This document shows, piece after piece, positions 35,181 through 48,230 of a DNA stretch of 64,000 bases (position 1 is the stretch's first letter; every line of letters starts with the position of its first letter). The notes below the pieces were generated by a model that had not been told where the DNA came from, searched no databases, and saw nothing but the letters and a program-made list of their open reading frames with translations. Source of the stretch: Cerrena zonata (taxonomy: Eukaryota > Basidiomycota > Agaricomycetes > Polyporales > Cerrenaceae); contig JASBNA010000029.1 in the NCBI GenBank assembly GCA_038087015.1, positions 434,001-498,000 on the forward strand, in the 5' to 3' direction. The position numbers and the translations under genes were made by a program.

Positions 35181-35809
35181 ATGAGTGCAAACGCAACAGA
35201 CGACCCTAGAGATCCCGCTGCAGAGACCAAACTGACTTTCCCCGATTCGTGGCAAGTCGAGTCTTCAGGTATGCTTCCCCTCGTTACACAGAATAGGAGA
35301 GTTCGGTTACTGAGTGTATCTTATCATCTGCTTCTGCTCTAAAGACGGTCTCTCAGCCTCAGGTACGTTGCTCTCCTCTGCTTCTCCCGACCTTGCACAA
35401 TTCATACCAACTCGGAACCCGTAGTCATGTTCATTTCCGGCCTCATCATGGTCACCCGGAACCGGTCAGTTCTTCAAAGTATACTGCATGGCAACACTGC
35501 CTGACACATTCATGTCGACATTAGGTTCCTCGCATGGCCGTCGTTGCTCATGAGCATCAACAGTATCATCAACCAACACCCTCTCCGAACCAAAGAGGGA
35601 GGAAACAGTCCCGTTTAGCACACTCCTGTATGTCCCTCTTTCTTCCGCTCCCGTTACACTTTTAGGTTTTCCTTCTCGGAATCTTGGATCTCGCTGACAT
35701 GGGTTCTTCATTTTGTAGCTTGGGAGCTTGCGCTCTCATTGCTTCATACATGCCACTTGTCATGATCACCCCGCAGAGTCAACAGACACAAACTCCCTTA
35801 CCTGTCTAG
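35181..35809 (+). CDS. Asterix-like (WDR83OS/UPF0139 family) ER membrane protein
   Basis: A short gene with several tiny exons. The N-terminus MSANATDDPRDPAAETKL and a hydrophilic linker are followed by MFISGLIMVTRNR, a first membrane segment, then FLAWPSLLMSINSIINQHPL, a Ser/Gly loop, LGACALIASYMPLVMITP and a polar tail ending at the TAG 35807-35809. Length (about 100 residues), three hydrophobic segments and a C-terminus PLVMITPQ match Asterix, a subunit of the PAT complex that shelters nascent polar membrane helices at the ER translocon. The exon order is inferred from several small pieces, so exact splice sites are less certain than the family call. Confidence 0.75.
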
Positions 35810-36055
35810 TAATTTATTCTATCCTCAATCTTTGGTTATAGCTGTACCTGCAGGATGTTTTAATACTTCGTGTAATGCTCATATGGATTTCCTTGGTATG
35901 CTTTCAATATTGTGAGTGGTATACTAACCAAAGTATGTGATGGTGATATCACGATACGGCTTGAGGTACATTATGGCATTCCAACCATGGTGAGTTCGCG
36001 TCGTAGGAGGATGCCTAACCTCATGATCACGGAGACCTAATCGCCGCTCCAAAAC

Positions 36056-38428
36056 TCATGAACTGGGAGTAAAGTTGACTCCTTGCGCCAAAGGCGCCTC
36101 ATCGGAGAAGTTGACCGTGCAAGCACTCCAGCGAACATACTGTTTCCAGGCGTCACCTCCGGATTCACGTCCCCTAAAAGAATAATTCACAATCAGTCCA
36201 AGAATTCTAACGTAAGGAAGCAGAAAAACACGTACCATCCAGTGCTCTGTATCGAAGCGAACAAGGAAGAGAGAAGAGTTAATAAATATGACAGGAATGA
36301 ATGAGTACCCGGTATGAACTTCGAAGGAGGAATCAACGTGGTTTACTGACCTTGTTGCCACCGAATGCAGCGCCGATCTCAGCACCGCTTGTCCCGACGT
36401 TAACCTGCAGGTGAAACACGAGTGTTAAGGACTGTCTTTCCCCTCTTATAGAAAGCAAGAGAAAAGAACCACACGTACGTTGACGATACCAGTATCTGAA
36501 CCGGCAGGTCCAATCCATTTACCCACATTCCGCAGATCCTTCGTCCAAAGGCTACTACTCAAACCCTAGAATAAAATTCCTGATCAGCACAACCACACCC
36601 AAAAAGCAACACCAAAAACAAAACAAAAAACAGAAATGGAATCAAACGTACCTGAGGCACCCCATTATTCCACTCAATAGCCTCCTCAAGCTCATCAAAC
36701 ACCCCCACAGTCAAAATCGGCGCAAACGTCTCCTCACTCCAAATCGGATGTCCCACATTAACCTCCTGCGGCATCGCAATCGTCGGCTTCACCCAATTCC
36801 CTCCCCCTAACGTCTCCCTCAACTCCTGACTAGCATACGTCGACCCACCCACAAGGATCTCAGCACCCGCACTGCGTAATCTGTTGATCGCATTTGAATA
36901 AATCCCTACGGCTGCTTTGTTGTGTAAAGGGCCTAGGAGGGTTGATGTGTCGAGGGGGTCTCCGGGTTGGAGGGAAGAGTAGAGGGATTGGAGTTTGCTG
37001 AGGAATTCGGGGGCGATGGATCGGTGGAGGTAGAGACGGCGTGTGGAGGTACAACGTTGGCCGGCTGTACCTACTGCTCCGAAGAAGACGGCTGGGACTG
37101 CTAGGGAGAGGTCGGCATCTGGCATGATGATGGAAGCTATGGGTGATTGATGTTAGTTGGCTATAGAGGTTTTGTGTTCGGGAGGTTGAACGTACCGTTG
37201 TTACCACCAAGCTCGAGTAGAACCTTTCCGAAACGAGACTGGACGACCTGACCGACACGACGACCAACGGTTTCACTACCGGTGAACGATACTACACAAT
37301 CCAAAATTATTATTTGAAGATTTTGTTGATTAAAGCGACTCACCCATATCGACATCCTTGCTCTCGACAACAGCTTGTCCAACACTAGTACCACCAATGA
37401 CAAGTCCCGCAACAGCACCTGGGATATCGTTCTTTTCCAAAACACTTGCCACAATTTTCGTTACCGCAATAGCACACAACGGCGTACTAGGTGCAGGTTT
37501 CCAGAGTGTCGCATTACCTGCTGCTAGAGATAATGCAAGGTTCCTGATAGAAATAGAGGTAGGTTCTGATTAGTGAATTGCATCTGCGAGGGAATGGGTA
37601 GAGTGACTGACCAGCCGTAGACTGCTACTGGGAAGTTGAATGCAGAGAGTACTGCGACTACTCCCAGGGGGTTTGGTACTGGTGTAAATTGTAGTCAGTA
37701 CATTACATTCAGTTGGCAAGTCGAGAGGTACATACGTTCAAGGATGTTATGTCCAGGACGTTCGGAGGCAACGACTCGACCGTTCATCATCCTCGATAGA
37801 CCGACAGCATAGTCGGCCTATGTAACACTCATAAATAAGCAACAGAGAAGAACATCTGAAATTAATTACTTACGATGTCAACAAACTCTTGAACCTCGCC
37901 GACACCTTCTGTCTTGATTTTGCCCATCTCTAGGGATACAAGAGCACCAAGTTCATCTCTCTAGTATCAAGTAGAATATTAGTTACCACTCAGAAATAAA
38001 ACACAATGCGACTCACCTTTGCAGCAAGAGCCTCTCGAATCTGTCTCAAAAGCTCCCCTCTCCTAGGCGCAGGAACAGACCTAATGAACTTATACGCCTC
38101 TCTCGATTTCTCCAACGCAACCTCCAATTCCTTTGGCGAAGCCTACACACCCCAACCCAAATTAGCACCATGACCTCACCCCCAACCCAACAAAGCTTAG
38201 AAGGAACTCAAAACCACTCACCGACCGCACACGAGCAATCACCTCTCCCGTCGTCGGACACACACTCTCAAATACCTCCCCACTTCCTTTCCAACTCCCA
38301 TCGTAAACACCTGGTAATTCCTGGGTTGCTGCTGGGATGTCGAGGGCTTGGAGGATCGTGGAGGCGCGTGTGCTTAGAGCGCGTTTGGCCGTTTGACGGG
38401 TGACTGCGACGGTCCTCCTGCTGAGCAT
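36056..38428 (-). CDS. ALDH7-type aldehyde dehydrogenase (antiquitin / alpha-aminoadipic semialdehyde dehydrogenase-like)
   Basis: The N-terminus [21 protein letters not shown] is Arg/Ser/Thr-rich and amphipathic, a likely mitochondrial targeting peptide. The catalytic core shows [34 protein letters not shown], the general-base Glu in LLELGGNNA, and the nucleophile Cys in [15 protein letters not shown]. The C-terminal blocks [40 protein letters not shown] and LAQGVNF are specific to the ALDH7 subfamily. The family oxidises semialdehydes of lysine and choline catabolism and lipid-derived aldehydes using NAD(P)+. About ten exons with short introns were followed, all in phase. The stop is at 36056-36058. 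Confidence 0.92.
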
Positions 38429-38852
38429 TGGATGTTGTATGCGTTCGTTAGACCTGAGTAGTTTGTGAGTGTATGGTAGAACGATGAGTTACACGTCGAG
38501 AATGGAGAATGAAGGTAAAAGTCAAGTCAATGGGTGAGCTGAGAGCGTTTGAATAGGTTGTCCGTCGTTGCTGGTGTTCGCGCCAAGCTATGATCCGCCC
38601 CGAGAAATAGTGTCATGCATGTGAGGAATGTGATTCGGGGAAGGCGCTCCATACGTCCAGGACGAAGATGCACATGTAAGAACAGATATGGTATCGTATA
38701 CGACGTAGAGACATGCGTATTCGAGAGGATGAATCCTTGAACACGACGATGAAATTGAAAAGGCTGAAGGATATATTCATCATATCTCCACAAATTCAAA
38801 AACTACAGTTGGGTTCTAGGCGAAGGAAGGCTATGTAGGACTTTTGGACCAG
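38429..38852. other. Intergenic: ALDH promoter and JIP5 3' flank
   Basis: Contains the ALDH start region and a downstream tail of the JIP5 gene; nothing else supported. Confidence 0.5.
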
Positions 38853-40557
38853 TTAGAGGTCATTGAAGAAAGAAGGTTCAGCGTCGATCTCATTTCGACC
38901 TTTTTTCCGTTTGACAATTTGGAAAGGATCGATATCTTTCTTCTTCTTCCGTTTCTTTGACTTGTCGAGTTCTTCATCGCTCGAGTCCTCGTCCTTCTCG
39001 TCAACCTCTCCCTCAGCGTCCTCGTCCTTCGCATCATCAACAGCCACACCTATATCATCCTCCGAATCCGAGTCTGAATCGATGTCGTCGTCCTCGTCCA
39101 CAACCTTCTTGCCTTTCCCGTCATCTACCTTCTCTTCCTCCTCCACCCCACTATCATCATCCAAATCCCCACTGACACCAAGCGCCTTTTCCAAACCCAA
39201 ACCCAAACCCACCTCCTCTCCCACCTCCTCATCATTCTCCTCATCATCCCTCTCACCCTCTGCATCCCCATCATCATCCTCAAACACCTCCTTCAAATCC
39301 GTCATCTTCAACACCTCCTCATGTCCCACACTCCCTACCCACCTCCCTTCACCTCCCATATCCACCGCAATCCTCTCAATAGGAAACTCTCCATGATCTG
39401 CTACGACACCTAATAATTTTGTTGGTAGGAGTTGGACGGCACGGAGGAGTCCGTCGGAGGATCCTGTTAGGACTGTTGAGTGGGCTGATGGGTAGGATGA
39501 GGGGAGGTTGCAGAGGGCGTCGACGGAGTGGGGGTGACTATAGAGAAGAGGAGAGTTCGTATTAAGATGAATGTAAGATATGGAGTGGTAGGAGACGTAC
39601 CCTGGTATTCGGTCTACGCAGTCACCGTATCCGCTTTTTCTGTTGAAGATCGAGAGAATACCTATCTGGGTGCCTACGACGAGTTTCTGGGAGCTGATAA
39701 TCTCTGTTGAGTATAGTATAAAGGGGTAGGGGAATCTAGAATTGTGACATACCCTTTTATAGCTACGACGGAAAGTAGTTCATCCTCTTGGTCTTCTGAT
39801 TGTGCAAATGGGTCTGCACGTTTTGAGCGCACATCGAGCACGGAGAGTGTTCCATCACCACTATCTAGGTTGAGCATTCGAATTAAACGTTTGGCATGAA
39901 CTAGACGTACCTGGTGCAGACCTAGGTGTTTTTTATCCTCTAACCAGAGGAAATCCGATATGAAGTCAAAGTGATGGTTGTGAGTACGGATGGACTCTGG
40001 TTGTCGAGGGTCCCATAGCTATGGTGCGAGTATTAACTAATGATTATATATATAGCTGTGAAACATGCAAATGAAAACGCACCTTCACCACACCATCATC
40101 ATCTCCAGTGGAGATCATGTTGGGCATAAGCCGTTTCACTCTGTTTATGGCTACACTTCCGAAGCCCATTCAGATTAACAGAGCAACATCAATGAGAGAT
40201 GGCTACCCACTCGTGAGCCATTTTACGAGTATCGGATATTTGTCCTGTTGCAGTATCAATAGTACTGCATACCCAAGTCGTGTTTAGTATTTGAATCCTG
40301 AATATGTAGGTTGGGTTGGAAACGTACTGGAATGTCTTCCCCTTCCCAACCACGTATAATTTATCACCATCCTCGCTCATAGTCAACCCTCGACATGATT
40401 TTTTGGACGTGCGTGTTGAGAACTTTGATTCGTAGTTTCCTTGTTCATCATAAGTGAACGCTTTGATCTCGCCAGTCAAAAGAGCGGTGTAGACTGTTGG
40501 ATGTTTGGGGTGAAAAGTAAGGTCAAAGATCTGTGCGCCGACTGGGATGTCAGGCAT
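38853..40557 (-). CDS. JIP5: WDR55/JIP5-family WD40 ribosome biogenesis protein
   Basis: It starts MPDIPVGAQIFDLTFHP, the family N-terminus, followed by LLTGEIKAFTYDE, TSKKSCRGLTMSEDGDKLYVV, TGQISDTRKMAHE and further WD blades, with DGTLSVLDVRSKRADPFAQS and EDQEDELLSVVAIK near 39770-39870. The last exon (38853 to about 39540) ends the propeller and continues in a very acidic tail (VFEDDDGDAEGERDDEE), then a basic KKRKKKKDIDPFQIVKRKKG motif and FFNDL. This acidic tail followed by a short Lys-rich motif is diagnostic of JIP5/WDR55, a nucleolar protein needed for 60S subunit production. Divergent from IRE1 across 424 bases. A run of CCCAAA repeats inside the tail encodes GLGLGLEK. Confidence 0.88.
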
Positions 40558-40981
40558 GCTGTTGTTTCTGCTTGTAGTAGAAGAGCCACAAGGGGAATGA
40601 ATGAAGCACCAGTACGCGGAGCCAATATTTTGTGTAGAGTGATCGGGACCCCGAAACTCCCCAAGCACCGTCAAGATTTACTCCTAGAATTCTGAAATTG
40701 AGACACCCTCTTCACCACCACGTATTTGCATAGTCGTCCAAGACCAAGAAACGCTATTTCATTGCACAGACCTATCGATCCGTCTTTAAAGAACAGAGAG
40801 GCACTGTTCAAGTTGCTTGAAGTCGAGGAGAGGCAGTCCCCTGAAACCGGAAGTTTCCCAGGAAGCGTGGCCAAGGCTTGGAAGTGAATTGGCTACGTTC
40901 GCTAGCACTCGGCCCAACCTACTCGCTACTTGACTCATACCTCTATGCCGCACAGCTGCTAAAGCCATAAGCAATGACTAT
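40558..40981. other. Bidirectional promoter region of JIP5 and IRE1
   Basis: 424 bases between the two start codons; C/T-rich before the IRE1 ATG. No TATA box recognised. Confidence 0.5.
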
Positions 40982-43900
40982 ATGGCCACATTCTCTACTA
41001 CCTCATTTTACATTCTCCTATTCCTCGCAGGCCTCTGTCTCGCAGAAGTCCTCTCAATTCAAAACGCAAAACATGGTATTGGAAACACTATAACCGATCT
41101 CACTACACGGGTTCGTCAGGGCTCTCAAGCTGGATATAACTTTGGCATTAGGACCGGGGAGGAACAGCAGACAGAACTATTGGATATCGTCCTCGTTGCC
41201 TCGGTCGATGGACGACTGCATGCACTCAACAGAACTTCTGGCGTCCCAATCTGGTCCATGTCCTCAAGTCTCAATGGCGAAGTTCCAGCTACCTTGGGTC
41301 CTCTCGTACGAACACAACATCCAAAGATAGACCCGGACCTTGAAGATGAAAACTCGGAAGACCAGGAAGTCTATGTCATCGAACCCCAGTCTGGGGAAAT
41401 TTATGTCATGTCGAAGCCCGACGCTCCTTTACAGCGTTTACCATTCACAATGTCACAATTGGTGGATATGTCTCCTTTTAGCTTCTCAGGGGATGATAGG
41501 CTCTTCGTGGGGAGGAAAGAGACTGCATTGTTGCTTGTCGAGTTGGAGACAGGGAGGGTTAAAGCGACGTTGGATTCCGAGTGTCCTTGGGACCCCTTCG
41601 AAGATCTTGCTTCCGAGAATAATGAAGATGAAGACCTCGATTTGGATGAGCTAGATGGCACGAAACCACCCAAATCTCCTTTCAAATCAACAGAAGTCTA
41701 TATTGGTCGAACTGGTAAGCTTAATACTCGTTATCATACTTGTAAACATACCTACGTCATATTGCATAGACTACCACATTTCCATCCGAACAAGACCCAC
41801 GTCGGGTTCCTCGAAGAAGGTCCCCGTTCAGAAACTATCCTTCTCTATGTATGGTCCGAACAAGCAAGACAGTAGCCTTCAAACTATGTATCGAAGAACG
41901 GCCGACGACAAGTACATCGAATCTATGCCCAACGGCAAGGTCCTCTCTTTCCGAGCCAACATTCAGAACGAAGATAATTCCGTTTCGTCGGAAGCTCATC
42001 TTCTATGGGCCCAGGCTTTCTCTAACCCTGTGTAATCATCCTTTCCACTCATTAATTCGTCACACGACTGAGATTATTTCTGACCAGTGTCGCCGTATTC
42101 GATGTACTCCGTACCCCAGACAGGGATCAACCTTTCGTCCTCCTCCAACCCCGCCCTCGACTAGAAGATATCCTCCCTCGTGATGAACTCAGTCTAGCGG
42201 CCAAGAAAGACCTTCTTCCCAACCGAGACTCAGCCTACGTCGGTCTCGTCGAAGAAACAGGCTCACTCTACGCAATGTCCCCCGACAGATTCCCCCTCGT
42301 CATCTTTGGTGATACCAACCGTCACGATCAATATGGTGTTGGGAGGAGTATCGACCCTCCACCAGACTTGAAGTGGGATGCAGACGGGGATGGAGGGGAC
42401 GATAGAGACTTACCGATGGATATCGATTCAATTACGAAGAAGCTGAAGTTGAAACAACTTTGTAGGGGTGGGTCGATGGATCCGAGATGTTTGACTGGTG
42501 TGAGGCCGTTGGAGTCGTCGAGGCTGAGTAGGTTATTGGAGGGTGCCCCTTCGGTGCCTTTCCCTCCCATCCCAAACAACCCCTCTATGCCAGATCCTGT
42601 CGATTCGGCACCGGGCACTAATACCTCAATGATCCCTCCTCGAGGCCAACTTCCTGGTGGGGAGGGAGATGGACGTCTAGGCTCCAACTCACATGTGTAC
42701 TCCATCGTCGGAATATTCGTGTTGACTTTGCTTTCTGCGCTCGCTTGGCTTAGGTTGAAGCAGAGGTCACCAGCACTGACTACTAAGACTGTGCTCAACG
42801 GTGTACCTGTTGGCATCAAAAATCCTATTACTCCCACAGATGGCGTTTATATGAACGGACTTCCCAACGCAGCAGGTGATAACTCTAACTCACTTCCTAA
42901 CGGCGACATGGGACAACGAACTCCTCCTCTCGCGACCTCTACTGGTGTAGAACTCTCTCCTCGTATACCTTCTGGCCCATCTACGTCTACCATACCTCCT
43001 GCATCCTCCTCTACGCTATCCGTACCCAATACTTCAATACCTGCTGCGCTCCCATTACCTCCGAGAATGTCGACCCCACCACCACCCTACAACATTCGAG
43101 CCTCCACACCTACACCTCAGGGTAGGGTCGCATTCATAGAACCTGCTCTCCGGCACTCACACCTCGACCACCGCCAACACCAAGACCTAATACACCTAGA
43201 CCTTCCACTTCGGCTATTGCTGCGGATGGTGAAGATGGTGTCGAGGGGGAAGAGAGTGAAGGTGAGACACCTGCTACACCTGGGAAGAGAAAGCTCCTAG
43301 AAGAAAGAGAGGGAAGAAAAAGAAACCTGGTGCTGTCAATGTCGCGCAGGAGATGGGGATGGAGAGGCAGAGGGGAACAAGGATACTGGGAAGGAAGAAT
43401 CGTGGGAGGTCGTGAATGCTGCGTCACCCAGTTCGATCATACTCCCTCCGCCAACGACGCCAAAGGTTGTCGAGCCGTCACTTATCGTCTCGGACAATAT
43501 CCTTGGTATGTTTGATTAATTACATATGGACTGTGTGATACTAATACTAATACTTGATACCTTACACAGGTTTCGGCTCACATGGAACAGTTGTGTTCAA
43601 AGGCTCGTTACAAGGCAGAGCTGTAGCCGTAAAGCGACTCCTCCAAGATTTCGTCACTCTCGCTGCTCGCGAAGTGACCATCCTTCAAGAATCCGACGAC
43701 CACCCTAATGTCATCCGATATTACTACCAAGAACATCACGCTAACTTCCTATACATCGCTCTTGAACTATGCCCAGCTTCTCTTGCAGACGTCATCGAAC
43801 GACCAGATCTCCATCGCGAGATCTCCATTGCCTTTGATCCCAAGAAGGCGTTACGACAAATCACCTCAGGGCTTCGACATTTACATGCACTTAAAATCGT

Positions 43901-44995
43901 TCATCGGGATATCAAACCTCAAAATATCCTCATTTCACATGCAAAGAAAGGTGTAGGCGAAAGTGCTGGTCATCGGATGCTCATTTCCGACTTCGGCCTT
44001 TGTAAGAAACTCGAGGTAGACCAGACGAGTTTCTTGCCTACCGCTCATGGTGCGATGGCAGCTGGGACAGTGGGTTGGCGTGCGCCCTGAGATCCTGAAA
44101 GGCGAAGTCAAACTAGACGAAGTGGGAGGTGATGAGTCGATGTCTTCACGTGGCAGTGTAGGGACGGTGGATGGAGTGGTAATTCTACGACATCGGGGCG
44201 ACAGACGAGGTTGACGAAGGCGGTGGATATTTTCGCTTTGGGGTGTTTGTTCTACTATGTGTTGACGAACGGTGGACATCCGTTTGGAGATCGGTTTGAG
44301 AGGGAGAGTAATATTTTCAAGAATGCGATGATGTTGGATGGGCTGGAGAGGTTTGGCGAGGAGGGGTCGGAGGGTGTTGATTTGATCACGAAGATGCTTA
44401 GTCCTGAAGCACCCCATCGGTAAGTTCTTGACATCCAACCAGACTTGCGGCAGGAATACGTATACTCATACGTATATATTTTATAGACCTGACACCTCAA
44501 CGATCCTCCTTCATCCGTATTTCTGGGACGCAGGAAAGCGCTTGAATTTCCTCCAGGATGCCTCTGACCGCTTTGAGATCATGTGTCGAGATCCTCGGGA
44601 TGCTAACCTCGTTGAACTTGAACGAGGAGCATACGATGTTGTCGGAGCAGATTGGAACGCACGGCTAGACAAGTTCTTCATTGAGAACTTAGGCAAGTTC
44701 AGAAAATACGACGGCAAATCCGTCCAAGATCTGCTTCGTGCACTTAGGAATAAGGTTCGTCCTCGTTTGGTATACATACATACTGCTAGATGGGCTGATT
44801 GTATTTTTGTAGAAACATCATTATCAGGACCTTCCGGACAATGTGAAGCGTCAGGTTGGACCTATGCCTGAAGGATTCCTGTCGTATTTTACCCGTCGGT
44901 TCCCGCGTTTGTTCTTGCATGTTCATTCTGTCATCTCCGAGTCGTCGCTGAAGAGCGAGTCTATGTTCCGTACCTACTTCGAGCTCGCTGACTAG
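40982..44995 (+). CDS. IRE1: Serine/threonine kinase/endoribonuclease IRE1 (ER stress sensor), several apparent frameshifts
   Basis: IRE1 senses unfolded proteins in the ER lumen and splices a bZIP mRNA in the unfolded protein response. Signal peptide (SFYILLFLAGLCLAEVL); beta-propeller luminal domain with VLVASVDGRLHALNRTSG and EVYVIEPQSGEIYVMSK; single membrane helix (HVYSIVGIFVLTLLSALAWL); a Pro/Ser/acidic linker; kinase with GFGSHGTVVFKG, AVAVKRLL, VHRDIKPQN and SDFGLCKK; then KEN RNase with LHPYFWDAGKRL, LLRALRNKKHHYQ and PEGFLSYFTRRFPRLFLH. Introns at 41715-41769, 42032-42087, 43506-43569 and two more near 44420 and 44756. In the linker the frame shifts at about 43126-43162, 43288-43320 and 43340-43352. 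In the kinase it shifts at the CCC of 44085-44087 and again near 44176-44182. The protein sequence on both sides of each break is well conserved, which argues for assembly indels rather than decay. Confidence 0.88.
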
Positions 44996-45609
44996 TATAG
45001 TATAAAATCTCTATCGTCATCTCATATTCCTCTCCTCACACATCTTTTTCTTGCTTTTACGGTCGTCGTCTCTCCCATCGTGTCTGTCCATCTGTTCATA
45101 TTTCCAACTCATAGTCATATCCCTCCACTACCATCTCTGCATCATCACTCATCCTAATCTTTTCTTTGTGCGTTGTACTCTGCATTTTATTTCAATTTAT
45201 TATGGACGGACTGCAGGATGTATCTACATGACTGTATCTGTATTTCGAGTAGGCAAGACTCAATATTTCAACATAAACTATTCTGTAAAAAGAAAATTCG
45301 AAAAGTGGGAGATTCTATCTGAATATAACAATACGTTGAGTGTAGAACCAATTGCATCCTCCACTCTAGTTCTTGTGTTGACATTTGCCTCCGTCCTTCA
45401 TCTCCATATTCAATTGCCGAGTAGGTAAGTCATAATGGGCGCTTCAATGTTACGGCAAGTCGATCAAATGGTTGACTTGTGTGGGCTTGCACAGGCTTGC
45501 ACATGTACCACAACCATCGACGATAAACAATTGACCACTTTTTCAAATCCACCTGTCATATACGCTGTATTAGGAAGAACACATTACAGACCCCCTTCTT
45601 ATCTTTATC
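44996..45609. other. Intergenic region
   Basis: IRE1 3' flank and upstream region of the DUF1308 gene, AT-rich; no supportable gene. Confidence 0.5.
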
Positions 45610-47675
45610 ATGTCTAATGACCTCCCTCATCCAGAACTCCAAGTTCAAAGGCAGAAACTACGATCAATTCTCCAAACGATCCCATCTTTTGGCTCGGGAG
45701 TCGTGAAGCCTCCCGTCATAGATGCTTCTTTAGATTCTCGGGAAGAGAAACCAAATCAGGATACCATCCCAGGACTGCGTATGCTGCGAGATGCAGTCAG
45801 ACGCGACCTTGATGTACTCGACAAGGTGAGCTACATGCGACATGCCAATCTCCGAAGGCAATAGTGCAATAGTTGCTTTCCATTGCAATCGTAGCGGGAT
45901 TGGATCATTGGTGCTGATGGTCATACCATGTAGTAGTTCCTGAACAACCCCCATTGCGCTTCACAACCGGCCCTATCGAGTAATGCACCTTATCTCATTT
46001 CTGTGTGGAATGAAATCCTACTTGCGCCTCAACCAGTTATCGGTATCTGGCACTCATTTTCTGAGAGCGGGAAGACACCGATAGCCCGTGGTAAACGCGG
46101 TAAACCTAAGGAGGACGGTGTTAAAGTTGACATTGTGGCTGATGGCGGAAAACGTTGGATCCGTGTTAATACGTCAGTCCATCTGCCGCCTATTAGGTTT
46201 ATGTCTACGTTGTACTCATGAACAGTGGTATTTTTAGTATTAAAAACTCGCGAATATTAGCAGAGTTTCGGGAGATCGATTCGTATCTCACGGAATCCGA
46301 GGACGAAGAAGAGGATCCTTCATCAGAAATACCTCCTACACTTGCTCAAACAGTGTTTGACAATTCAATCCTCCGCATGACACGTTCGTTGCAAAATGCC
46401 GCAAAGGAACATCCAGTTTCAGGTTCCGATGACATACCGACAGTGACCTTGCGACTCACACGTTTAGAGCCTTCCCCCGCAAACGAAAAGGAATACGACA
46501 CCCGAATATCACAAACAATAGAAGAACTTAACTCTAGGGGAATTGATGTGCGTCTAGGCGAGAGGAATGATGCAGAAGTATTGGAAGCTCAGGAACGCCA
46601 GCTAGGCAACAAACCCTCTCCTCGCACAATTTCCCCTTCGCCCAAAGTGAACTTGGATCTGTCAATATTAATTGCCCTGGTCTCAGACATATCTCATGCT
46701 CCATTGGCGTTGTCTGCAGAAGACGCTGAGAGACGGTTTACTCCCTCCGAAAAATACATAAACTGGAAAAGGACCAGATTAAGCTTGTACGACCCCAAAT
46801 CAACGGCTGATGATATTGCACGCCCATCTAGAGCTCTATCAAATCAAGCTACGCAGGAGATTGCCAGGAGCCTATTTCAGGAAATGCACGATACATTGTC
46901 CCCGCTCCAAATCTCCAACCAAGATAGTGATACTAGCACTCCTTCTCAACCACTTGTTCTAGAGTTTTGGACGACACCCGAAGCCCGAGACCGATGCCTG
47001 AAAATCGTATCGAAAATCGGAGGACCCAACGAAAAACGCCGCGCGCAAGCTCTGTTCCCCGATACCCCCATATCGCTCCAGGATTTGGAAGAATCTTACT
47101 GGAGAGGTTCACGATATCCACAAGGGTTCATCCCACTATTACCAATTCGTATCCTACCCTCGTCAGAACCCGACGGTGGTTCTGAACCACCGACCCGAGA
47201 TCACTGGGGAAATCCTTTGTCGCCTTTCTTTATTGCCTTAGCTGGCACTTGCAGAGACATACTACTCCAGGACGACATACCTGATCCGCGAACCTTGCCA
47301 GAACCGATGGGTGGCGCAAATACTAGCCCCCCAAATAATTCCATCAGAGATAGGGCGGAAGACGACGATTATTGTGCAGAGGACTCTGATGGTGAAATCC
47401 AACGTGCCACCGTTATGAAGGCCAACCCCCGTTTGACAACCCATACTGTTCAGAGCATGCTGTGGGGCGCAGTGAACGGGTGGACAACGTTTACCGCCAA
47501 TAAAGCAAGCATCAAAGCCATACTCCGGGAGATGAAATGCCGAAGAGCGTTGTGGGACCGTGTTCAGGGGGAGGGTGTCGATCCTAATACCGCACAACCA
47601 ACGACTGGTGCTCTGTGGATAGTGGACCCCAGGAGCTTGGCCGAAGGAATGAGGTCTGATTTCGGAGTCTTGTAA
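45610..47675 (+). CDS. DUF1308 domain-containing protein (C7orf25/UPF0415 family)
   Basis: Three exons: 45610-45825, a middle exon ending near 46170, and a long last exon. The middle exon gives VWNEILLAPQPVIGIWHSF and VDIVADGGKRWIRVNT, then IKNSRILAEFREIDSYL across the second intron, which matches the start of the DUF1308 family. The C-terminal half contains LDLSILIALVSDISH, NPRLTTHTVQSMLWGAVNGWTTFT, ASIKAILREMK and ALWIVDPRSLAEGMRSDFG, the most conserved family blocks. The internal region is Ser/Pro-rich. The biochemical role is unknown. Frames and introns are consistent throughout. Confidence 0.85.
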
Positions 47676-48230
47676 CAGGCAGCGAAACTTTGTTACGATG
47701 CGCCGACGTTGTTGGAATTAATGGGTAGAAAATACATGAAACAATGAACCTTGTTTAAGCTGTCTGATTCGTATGTCTTGAACCTTGACAGTTCCGAGTC
47801 ATGCTCTGGATCTCACAGGGCCCTTCGTTTCTAAATCATTGAGACTGTTTCTTTGTGAAGTAGAGCTTCAACCGAATTGAGGACAATCTGTAAGTCGTCT
47901 CCAATTTTCTGATTCGCGTTTGTTCGTGTTTCTGCTCTAAGTCTCCGTGAGTGAGAGGAATTATTTTCAAGCTAGAGAGCTCATAGAAATTCACAAAGGT
48001 AGAAGATAAAAGATATGGACGTATATTTTTCTATTTAGCAGAAGTTTCCATATCTAATGTAGTGAAACAAGGTATGCAAAAGTATAGAGAGCAGTATGAA
48101 GATTCAACAACAGTGCAATGCAGCTAGTATAATACAAGTCCCAACAGAAGTTTCGTGATGATGATAAGTGAGTAAATAGCAAATGGACGAGAATACAGAA
48201 ACCTCTAACTTGCAAGTCAATGCAATAAAT
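47676..48230. other. Intergenic, convergent 3' ends
   Basis: AT-rich 3' flanks of the DUF1308 gene and the terpene synthase gene; nothing recognised. Confidence 0.55.

Noticed and set aside
39190..39220. CCCAAA repeats resembling a telomere-like array
   Set aside because: Only three or four units, inside the JIP5 coding frame where they encode Gly-Leu repeats.
38863..39396. Plus-strand 177-residue Ser/Pro-rich open frame
   Set aside because: It is the complement of the acidic JIP5 tail; GAx codons read as Ser/Phe-rich on the other strand.
44130..44210. Intron explaining the frame change before TKAVDIFALGC in IRE1
   Set aside because: The shortest option is 49 bases with a weak donor and would remove residues that read naturally as the activation-segment linker.
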